DNA from: Bdellovibrio sp. CG10_big_fil_rev_8_21_14_0_10_47_8
GTDB taxonomy: Bacteria; Bdellovibrionota; Bdellovibrionia; Bdellovibrionales; Bdellovibrionaceae
Direction: 5' to 3'
DNA: 8,677 bases
Assembly: GCA_002773975.1 (NCBI GenBank)
Contig: PEZR01000053.1
Location: 6,729-15,405 of the forward strand
This document shows, in pieces, positions 1 to 5,360 of this stretch. The translations under genes and the position numbers were made by a program. Below the pieces are notes generated by a model. That model did not search any database and had not been told where the DNA came from. It worked only from the letters and a program-made list of their open reading frames with translations. Positions within the stretch are counted from its first letter, which is position 1; each line of letters opens with the position of its first letter.

Positions 1-451
1 AATCAAACTCATCTCTGAAAATAAAAAGGCGCGCTTTGATTATTTCATTGTGGATACCTATGAAGCTGGCATTGAGCTTCGCGGCAGTGAAGTAAAATCC
101 CTGAGGGATCACCAGGTTCAGCTGAAAGATTCTTATATCTCGTTCGTTGGCAGCGAGGCCTTTTTGCAGAATGCCCATATCGCTGAGTACAAAAATTCAA
201 GCTACAACAATCATGCTCCCGAAAGACTAAGGAAGCTGCTTCTTCATCGAGGAGAGCTGGAAGATATCTTCGCCGCTCTTCGAGAAAAAGGTCTGACCTG
301 TGTGCCACTCAAGATGTATTTCAAAGAGGGGCGCGTCAAGGTCGAGATTGCCTTGGTCAAAGGGAAAAAACAGCATGATAAGCGTGAGGCCATTAAGAAG
401 CGTGACGTGTCCAATGAGTTGAAGAAATCTCTGCGGCGTTCCCGTAGGTAA
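1..451 (+). CDS. smpB: SsrA-binding protein SmpB (5' end cut off by window edge)
   Basis: SmpB binds tmRNA and takes it to stalled ribosomes for trans-translation in the cytoplasm. The reading frame is open from base 2 to the TAA at 449-451 and gives about 149 residues, so only the first few codons are missing (the family is usually 150-160 residues). Visible family hallmarks are the N-terminal KLISENKKARFDYFI strand, the EAGIELRGSEVKSLR segment, the NAHIAEY strand, the KLLLHRGEL helix and the GLTCVPLKMYFKEGRVKVEIAL strand. The basic tail KGKKQHDKREAIKKRD ends in a run of Lys and Arg, as expected of the part that folds along the tmRNA and ribosome. The GTG at 50 is an internal codon, not the start. 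Its 3' end overlaps the convergent gene at 393-1091 by 59 bp, and no terminator lies between them. Confidence 0.97.
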   Translation, partial: IKLISENKKARFDYFIVDTYEAGIELRGSEVKSLRDHQVQLKDSYISFVGSEAFLQNAHIAEYKNSSYNNHAPERLRKLLLHRGELEDIFAALREKGLTCVPLKMYFKEGRVKVEIALVKGKKQHDKREAIKKRDVSNELKKSLRRSRR

Positions 452-1091
452 GAACTTCTGGTGCCGGCTGAATTCCCAGCTGCGCTTTTTTCGTTTCAAT
501 GAGATTTTTAACCACGGTCGAGGTGTTCTGGTCTTGAGGATCTAGGTGGAGAGACTCGAGGGCTTCAATTTCTTTCAACGAATGGGTTCTTAGGGTGCGA
601 TAGAGGTAAGAGTAGGTCGCAACCAGGGACCGAAATTCATGTTGAGGCGGAAGCTTAAAGTCTTCAGATTCCCAATCACCCATGGTGACCTTTTTCATAT
701 GGCGCTCGATTGACCAGATCGGAGCGACAATCATTCGTGTCATTCGTTTGGTGACCATGTAACAAAACAGTCCTGAAAAAAAGAGGCAAAAGGCCATAAA
801 GCCAAAGAGAAAGTTTCGCTCTCGTTCAAGATGATCCAAAAGTTCAGGACGAACGTCGTAAGCTAGGTGGGTGAAAATTCCATAGTTTTGAAAGAGAAAA
901 TAAACGCAGGGGATGCAAAACGCCAAGAAGGGCCCTAGGGTTGCCAAAATAAAGTGCAGGGAGTACTTGTTCTGGAAACGAAAATAGAACTCAGCAAGGG
1001 TCCGTTCTGAACGTGAGAGTTGCTGTTTCTTGTGTTCGAAACGAGACTGGGTACCTGGCTTGCGATCAAAAAATCTTCTTCCGTAGATCAT
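393..1091 (-). CDS. Two-transmembrane HAMP-like protein without output domain
   Basis: I do not recognise a named family for the whole protein. It has 232 residues. A basic N-terminal cytoplasmic stretch (1-42) is followed by a membrane helix at about 45-67 and a short 25-residue outer loop. A second helix lies at about 93-114. A HAMP-like segment follows at about 115-168: it starts KRMTRMIVAPIWSIERHM, with the usual Pro124, then MGDW, a linker and HEFRSL, where HAMP domains have DEF. The remainder is a short polar tail with no kinase, cyclase, GGDEF or chemoreceptor domain. It could pass signals to a partner or be a remnant of a larger sensor. The ATG at 1089-1091 is the only credible start: the frame is open upstream but has no ATG, GTG or TTG. 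An AAGG lies very close to it, so the ribosome site is weak. The last 18-19 codons are antisense to smpB. Confidence 0.8.
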   Translation of the reverse strand: MIYGRRFFDRKPGTQSRFEHKKQQLSRSERTLAEFYFRFQNKYSLHFILATLGPFLAFCIPCVYFLFQNYGIFTHLAYDVRPELLDHLERERNFLFGFMAFCLFFSGLFCYMVTKRMTRMIVAPIWSIERHMKKVTMGDWESEDFKLPPQHEFRSLVATYSYLYRTLRTHSLKEIEALESLHLDPQDQNTSTVVKNLIETKKAQLGIQPAPEVLTYGNAAEISSTHWTRHAS

Positions 1092-1107
1092 CCTTAGACT
1101 TATCGTT

Positions 1108-1122
1108 GTTTCATTATGAAAC
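1108..1122. promoter_or_regulatory. Perfect palindrome in divergent spacer, possible operator
   Basis: GTTTCAT-T-ATGAAAC is a perfect inverted repeat with 7-bp arms around one central base. It is centred at 1115 in the 62-bp spacer between the divergent genes at 393-1091 and 1154-1939. On the minus strand it contains CATAAT (1113-1118), a 5/6 match to a -10 box. That would place transcription start about 15 bases before the minus-strand ATG. No convincing -35 box is visible upstream of it. A dimeric regulator bound here could control both genes; that is inference. Confidence 0.35.
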
Positions 1123-1153
1123 TTGAGCGAAACTGGACCAGAAGAGGTGGAAT

Positions 1154-1939
1154 ATGACAGAAAAATCCATTTTCAGTGTTTTTCTCGCAAGCACTTTAGC
1201 TCTGATTCTCGGCGCCTGCAGCACGTCGAGCGAGAGAAGAAATACCTATCGATCAGACAACGGGGACCGGCCTTTGGTCGATGAAAAGTACTCGCTGTCA
1301 GCAGATCGGCAGGCCTTGGATCATTTGCGATCGCAAGAGCCCGAAGACCGGCGACGTGAAAATGATGAGTTGGCCCTGATTTTAGGTTTGATGTCAGAAG
1401 TCAAACGTCCCCCCTCGGAGGTCCGCAATCAGTTTGACCAGATTCTACGAAAAAAAAGGGAGCTCTTTAACAAGGATCTGAGTCGAGAACGAGAAGAATT
1501 CACCAAGACCGAGCGAAAAAAGAGAGAGACCTTTCTGAAAGACAGTCAAAGAGCTCGAGATGAATTTAATCGCGATAAGCACAGTCGCGAACAGCGAACA
1601 GAATTTTATCAGGAACAGAGTGAAAAAAGGTCCGAATATTTTGCCGATGAAAGAGACCGTCGCAGTGATTTTGAATCAGATGTTCGTGAGAGACGTAAAA
1701 ATTTCGAAGACTATGCTAGGTCCAAACAAAATGATTTCAATCAGGAATATCGAGCCTACAGTAAAAAATATGATGAAATGAAAAAGGCAGAACGAAAACA
1801 GCAAGAAATGCGACGGCAAGAGTCCTCAGCGCCGGTTTCTTCTATGGGCGCAGTGATGACCCCTGAAGCCCAAGCTCTTGAGGACGAGTTGCGGGCATTG
1901 CAATCAAGACCTGGAACCAATCTGGAGTCTGGTGAGTGA
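1154..1939 (+). CDS. Lipoprotein with long hendecad-repeat helix
   Basis: I do not recognise a named family. The 261-residue protein starts with a lipoprotein signal peptide: Lys4, a hydrophobic core and the lipobox LGAC with Cys22. It should therefore be exported and lipid-anchored facing the periplasm or the outer surface. Residues 23-90 are polar with a short helical patch near 73-84 (LALILGLMSEVK). Residues 94-206 are an extremely charged helix rich in Arg, Lys, Glu and Asp, in which Phe or Tyr returns every 11 residues. The tail (about 207-261) is a Lys/Gln/Glu-rich helix and a Pro/Ser linker. The start has a strong ribosome site, GAGG at 1144-1147, six bases before the ATG. The stop overlaps the next gene's GTG start (GTGA), so translation of the transporter is probably coupled to it. 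It could be a periplasmic spacer rod or a partner of the transporter. Confidence 0.85.
   Translation: MTEKSIFSVFLASTLALILGACSTSSERRNTYRSDNGDRPLVDEKYSLSADRQALDHLRSQEPEDRRRENDELALILGLMSEVKRPPSEVRNQFDQILRKKRELFNKDLSREREEFTKTERKKRETFLKDSQRARDEFNRDKHSREQRTEFYQEQSEKRSEYFADERDRRSDFESDVRERRKNFEDYARSKQNDFNQEYRAYSKKYDEMKKAERKQQEMRRQESSAPVSSMGAVMTPEAQALEDELRALQSRPGTNLESGE
1433..1771 (+). repeat. 11-residue (33-bp) coding repeats, ten periods
   Basis: This is residues 94-206 of the lipoprotein. Phe or Tyr occurs at 94, 105, 116, 127 and 138, then at 151, 162, 173, 184, 195 and 206. That gives nine exact 11-residue intervals and one 13-residue break at 138-151. The consensus is roughly F-x-x-[DE]-x-x-[RKE]-x-R-x-[DEN]. 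An 11-residue period is three turns of helix, so the aromatic residues form one nearly straight stripe. The repeats are degenerate at DNA level, which points to old duplication followed by selection for the pattern rather than a recent tandem array. Confidence 0.8.
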
Positions 1940-2997
1940 AAGAAGTTTTTCTCTATTTTTTGAGACTGGGTTTTGTCGGTGTTGGTGGCCCGTTGGCGTT
2001 GGTCGCACAAATGCAACAAGAGCTTGTTGTTGATCGAAAGTGGATGCGGGAGGATGAGTTCCGGTCCACATTTGGCTTGATCAAAGCGATGCCAGGACCA
2101 GTGGCCTTTCAAACTGCCGTTTTTTTAGCGCATCATCGTCGTGGCTTCTGGGGCGCTCTTGTTGCTGGTCTCTGTATTATCGCACCGTCTTTTGTATTCA
2201 TGGTTTTGTTGGCGATGTTTTACACCCAGTACACGGATATTCCCTGGGTTCATTCATTGATGAAGGGGATGCAGATCGGTGCTCTGGCGTTGATCTTGGG
2301 GGCATTGAAGACTTTGGCGCAAGGATTTTTGCGTCACTGGTTGTTTTGGCTTTTGATGGGGGCTGGAATCATTTTGTGTCTGTTCACTTCGGTCCCAGAA
2401 CCTGCGTTGATTATTCTTTTTGCAGTCCTGTCATTGAGTTTATTTTATGTGCGCCAAACACGTCTTCATTCACTGGATCCTGTGTTGATGACTCTTTTTT
2501 TGGTGTGCATAAAGGCCGGAGCCTTTGTATTTGGAACTGGCTTGGCGATTGTGCCCTTTTTGGAAAATGATTTTGTAAATCGTCTCCAATGGTTAAGTCA
2601 TCCTCAGTTTATGGATGCACTGGCTTTTGGTCAGCTCACACCAGGCCCTGTGGTGATCACAGTGACTTTTATCGGCTATAAGATTGCTGGTTTTTTGGGG
2701 GCGGTGATTGCGACCGGAGCTATTTTTTTACCAGCATTTTTTCACATGGTGACCTGGTTTCCGCGAATGGTCGGTTGGTTGTTGAGACAATCTTGGATCA
2801 TGGCATTTTCGATGGGGGTCACAGCAGCAGTCTGCGCCACGATTTTAGTTTCAGTGGTTCGTATTTCTCAGGATTGGACATGGGCTTCGATCAGCGACGT
2901 TCTTATTTTATTTTTAGCCAGCTTCAAGGTAAAGATTCCGTCCTGGCTGTTGATATTTTTAGCGGGCTTGGGCGGGGTTATTTTAGGTGCGACCTGA
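1936..2997 (+). CDS. chrA: Chromate transporter (CHR) family, two-domain form
   Basis: This is an inner-membrane transporter of the CHR superfamily. Studied members expel chromate using the proton gradient, but the true substrate of many members is unknown. The 353 residues contain two homologous halves. The N-terminal half has RLGFVGVGGPLA (10-21) and MPGPVAFQTAVFLAHHRRGFW-G-A (52-74). The C-terminal half has FGTGLAIVPFLENDF (199-213), FGQLTPGPVV (231-240) and TFIGY-x(4)-FLGAVIATGAIFLPAF (244-268). About ten hydrophobic helices are visible. It is somewhat shorter than the usual 390-400 residues but carries both signature blocks. The start is the GTG at 1936, which overlaps the lipoprotein stop by four bases and implies coupling. 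The 3' end overlaps the convergent PilZ gene by 15 bp. No chromate-responsive regulator gene is present in the window, so a chromate role is not established. Confidence 0.9.
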   Translation: MKEVFLYFLRLGFVGVGGPLALVAQMQQELVVDRKWMREDEFRSTFGLIKAMPGPVAFQTAVFLAHHRRGFWGALVAGLCIIAPSFVFMVLLAMFYTQYTDIPWVHSLMKGMQIGALALILGALKTLAQGFLRHWLFWLLMGAGIILCLFTSVPEPALIILFAVLSLSLFYVRQTRLHSLDPVLMTLFLVCIKAGAFVFGTGLAIVPFLENDFVNRLQWLSHPQFMDALAFGQLTPGPVVITVTFIGYKIAGFLGAVIATGAIFLPAFFHMVTWFPRMVGWLLRQSWIMAFSMGVTAAVCATILVSVVRISQDWTWASISDVLILFLASFKVKIPSWLLIFLAGLGGVILGAT

Positions 2998-3666
2998 AAA
3001 CAGCTCTCGATAAAGATCCATCACAACAGCAATCAGTTTATTTTTAAGAATTTCCGTCATTCCAACAAATTGAACTCCACAAGTCGTCCCTCGGCCCTGA
3101 TTGTCTGTGCGAATGTGGCGAACCGACGCCGTCAAAGAGATCGGGTCTCGATCCGGAAGAAACAGGTGGCCCTTGAGTTGATCCTGAACCTTCAGAGGCA
3201 AGGATTTCAAATCTGTTTGGATGCGACAGCCACCGCCCGAGAGATCAACAACCGGGATAGCTTTTTTTAAAGTCTGACCATTGATAGAAACAATCTCAAG
3301 CAGAGCCTTGTAGCTGACAGGAATTTTTATTCGGTAGTCTTCTCGTCGCTGTAGGTGGAACAAAGGAGCATCAGTCATAAGAACAACCTGATCTCCAGAC
3401 ATTTTATATTTTGTTTGAAAGAAATATTTTTCGCCACCAACAAAAAAATTCAAAATTAAATCACCTTCTGGCAGCTGAGGGTGCGTCGCCCCGACGATTT
3501 TACAATAAACAGATTGTTGAGCATATTGAAAGGCCATTAAAACAAAAACATCGGCTGTGGGTTCAGTTCTTTTGGCGATCATTTCGCCCTTGGCCTCGGC
3601 CAAATCAGAAAAGAGTCTTGCTTTTTCGGAGTTGTCGCTGATTTTGGTGAAAATGTCTGACGTCAT
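2983..3666 (-). CDS. PilZ-domain c-di-GMP-binding protein, YcgR-like
   Basis: This cytoplasmic receptor is expected to bind cyclic di-GMP and adjust motility, attachment or secretion through a partner not visible here. It has 227 residues. An N-terminal beta-rich domain (about 35-103) resembles the flanking domain of YcgR-type proteins. A PilZ domain follows at about 105-220. Both c-di-GMP motifs are intact: RxxxR as R108-E-D-Y-R112, preceded by R107, and [DN]xSxxG as D141-L-S143-G-G-G146. The ATG at 3664-3666 has an AGAGG about ten bases upstream. A good promoter match lies just ahead (3689-3716), so it is probably transcribed on its own as well as by read-through from the yihY gene 64 bp upstream. 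Its last codons overlap the transporter gene on the other strand. Confidence 0.88.
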   Translation of the reverse strand: MTSDIFTKISDNSEKARLFSDLAEAKGEMIAKRTEPTADVFVLMAFQYAQQSVYCKIVGATHPQLPEGDLILNFFVGGEKYFFQTKYKMSGDQVVLMTDAPLFHLQRREDYRIKIPVSYKALLEIVSINGQTLKKAIPVVDLSGGGCRIQTDLKSLPLKVQDQLKGHLFLPDRDPISLTASVRHIRTDNQGRGTTCGVQFVGMTEILKNKLIAVVMDLYRELFSGRT

Positions 3667-3688
3667 TTTGACTCATCCTCTTCATAGT

Positions 3689-3716
3689 ATTTTATGAACA
3701 TTTCTCCGATTGTAAA
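3689..3716 (-). promoter_or_regulatory. Sigma-70-type promoter for the PilZ gene
   Basis: Read on the minus strand, TTTACA (3711-3716, 5/6 to the -35 consensus) is followed by 16 bases and TAAAAT (3689-3694, 5/6 to the -10 consensus). Transcription would begin near 3682, about 15 bases ahead of the PilZ start codon at 3666, leaving room for the AGAGG ribosome site. It sits in the 64-bp gap after the yihY gene. This is a pattern match by eye with no experimental support. Confidence 0.5.
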
Positions 3717-3730
3717 CCTCTAATTTCAGA

Positions 3731-4507
3731 TCAAAGTCGGTGACCGATCTCTTCTCTGCGCCAGCTTGCTGAAATAGCCGCACCAATGAGGACAACATAC
3801 CAAATTAAAAGAATCCAAATTAACAATGTGGGGACGGCGGCCAATCCTCCGTAAAGCTTCCCCCAGTTTAAAAAACTCTGACTGATCCATTTGAAGGATC
3901 GAAAAAGTAAAGACAGCCCAACGCTGCCAAAAAGAGCTCCCATCGCAGCGGCTCTCTTTGAGACCTTGGTGTTTGGCACAGCCTTATAGATAAAAAAGAG
4001 AACGGTAAAAGTGAGAACTCCATTCAGAATCGGAGCTGGAATTACAGCGTTGATTGTTTTCAAAGAAGTCAGGGCCACATAAACCGCTAGCAAAGCGGGA
4101 AAGAGGAGCATTGCAATCCAATAGAAAAAAAATCGCTGGTACACAGGTCGAAGACTTTTTACGTTCCAGATTCGATGAAGGGCTTTTTCCATGTCATTGA
4201 TCAAGAGCACAGATGCAAAAATCAAAGCGGCGGCACCGAGGGTTCCCAGTTTTCCAGCCTGAATGCGAGAAAAGGCTCGTTTGATAATAGCAATACCTTC
4301 GGCCCCCGTGGGTCCTTGGAAGTATTCCAGGACAACAGCTTCGACTTTGGGATAAATGGTCTTAAATCCGTCAACATATTGAATGGTTGCGAGCGCCACC
4401 GCCAAAAATGGAATCATCGAAAGGACCGTCGAAAAGGCCAAAGCCCGCGCGACCAGTTGAAGTTCTCCGGTTTTTAGCAGATCCCAAATTCGGGCGGGTG
4501 GTTTCAC
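3731..4507 (-). CDS. yihY: YihY/BrkB-family inner-membrane protein
   Basis: This is a multi-pass inner-membrane protein of the YihY (UPF0761) family, which older annotation wrongly calls ribonuclease BN. Its biochemical function is unsettled. The 258 residues fit the family length. Family features are the N-terminal ELQLVARALAFSTVLSMIPF block (15-34), the region LLINDMEKALHRIWNV (101-116) and the C-terminal block LNWGKLYGGLAAVPTLLIW (213-231) followed by a last helix ending GAAISAS. About six membrane helices are visible. The start is a GTG (4505-4507) that overlaps the TGA of the upstream receiver/cyclic-nucleotide gene as GTGA, so the two are very likely translated together. No strong ribosome site precedes it, in keeping with coupling. 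Confidence 0.88.
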   Translation of the reverse strand: MKPPARIWDLLKTGELQLVARALAFSTVLSMIPFLAVALATIQYVDGFKTIYPKVEAVVLEYFQGPTGAEGIAIIKRAFSRIQAGKLGTLGAAALIFASVLLINDMEKALHRIWNVKSLRPVYQRFFFYWIAMLLFPALLAVYVALTSLKTINAVIPAPILNGVLTFTVLFFIYKAVPNTKVSKRAAAMGALFGSVGLSLLFRSFKWISQSFLNWGKLYGGLAAVPTLLIWILLIWYVVLIGAAISASWRREEIGHRL

Positions 4508-5277
4508 TTGTCGACTTTCTCGACGAAAGCATTGTTCGTGCGGCTCAGTCGTTTTGATAGGGTGGCCACCAAGGCTTTAGACCAGGCTGGTTTAGAGAAT
4601 AGAATGGCATCCAAGGTTCCCATGGGAATTTCAATCAGTTCACAGTCTGTGAGTGCCCGAACTGTTGCAGATCTAGGTTCCCCATTGATATGAGCCATTT
4701 CTCCGACGAACTCACCGATGGAAATGGTGCCGAGAACTCTTTCAGCGGCTCCATCGGTTTTATAGGCATGGAGATCCCCTTTTCGAACGATAAAAACAGA
4801 ATGGGCCTCTTCACCTTCGCGGAATAGAACTTCGTGGGGCGCCAGAAATTTGAGCTTATAAGACAGCTCTTGCTCATCAGTCAGTCGATTGAGGGCGCGG
4901 CTCAAACAGACGGCAAAATATCGAGGATCCCCCAGCTCGGTCAGAAATTGAACCTGACCAGTAACCACCTCATCCACAAAATGTTCCCGATCCGGGATGG
5001 GAGAAACGATGATCACTGAGGTGCCTTTGAGTTTCGGATGATGAAGAACTTTTTCGGTCAATTCAATCGTGTCGAGTTTTGGCAACCCCATATCCACCAC
5101 CAAAACATGAGGAGGAGAATTTTCCATTTTAAAGATTGCATCGAATCCATCGTGAGCTCTAAAAATCATTGATTGAGAAATGCTCTGTTCGACGAGATCA
5201 GAAAATAGATCTAAACGTTGGGGATTGGCAGAGGCGATGACAAAAATTCTTTTTTCGTCGGTACCGAGTTGAATCAT
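4504..5277 (-). CDS. Degenerate receiver fused to cyclic-nucleotide-binding domain
   Basis: This is a cytoplasmic two-domain regulator without a DNA-binding domain. Numbered from the ATG at 5275-5277 (257 residues), a receiver-like fold spans 10-130. Asp62 (VLVVDMGLP) and Ser92 are kept, but the acidic pair after strand 1 is replaced by A15/S16 and the strand-5 Lys by E114, so normal phosphorylation is doubtful. A cyclic-nucleotide-binding domain spans about 143-245. It contains LFREGEEAHSVFIVRKG and a phosphate-binding cassette, FVGEMAHINGEPRSATVRAL, with Glu193 and Arg202 in place, so cAMP or cGMP binding is plausible. The frame is open to a TTG at 5340, and ATGs at 5307 and 5289 also fit. 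I prefer 5277 because it puts the usual short lead before strand 1 and has an AGG just upstream. Its stop overlaps the yihY start. Confidence 0.85.
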   Translation of the reverse strand: MIQLGTDEKRIFVIASANPQRLDLFSDLVEQSISQSMIFRAHDGFDAIFKMENSPPHVLVVDMGLPKLDTIELTEKVLHHPKLKGTSVIIVSPIPDREHFVDEVVTGQVQFLTELGDPRYFAVCLSRALNRLTDEQELSYKLKFLAPHEVLFREGEEAHSVFIVRKGDLHAYKTDGAAERVLGTISIGEFVGEMAHINGEPRSATVRALTDCELIEIPMGTLDAILFSKPAWSKALVATLSKRLSRTNNAFVEKVDK

Positions 5278-5323
5278 AAACCTGAGCATCTCATAAACTA
5301 AGATCATTTTGCATCTGGCAGCT

Positions 5324-5336
5324 GAGGGAAGCCCTC
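5324..5336 (-). other. Short hairpin between protease and receiver genes
   Basis: On the minus strand GAGGG-CTT-CCCTC forms a 5-bp GC-rich stem with a 3-base loop, 25 bases after the protease stop codon. No T-run follows, so it is a weak candidate for a rho-independent terminator. It could instead be an mRNA-end stabiliser or chance. It lies upstream of the preferred start of the receiver/cyclic-nucleotide gene. Confidence 0.2.
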
Positions 5337-5360
5337 CCAAAGTCCAGAGTCAAAATCAAT

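Noticed and set aside
1756..2112. 118-codon minus-strand frame across the lipoprotein/transporter junction
   Set aside because: It is antisense to two supported genes with a GTGA coupling, and has no ribosome site or family pattern.
3731..4507. Ribonuclease BN annotation for the YihY-family gene
   Set aside because: This is a historical misannotation. The protein is a multi-pass membrane protein with no nuclease motif.
5278..5340. TTG start giving a longer receiver/cyclic-nucleotide protein
   Set aside because: It has no ribosome site, the extra residues do not fit a receiver, and the segment contains a hairpin. A closer ATG gives the normal spacing to strand 1.
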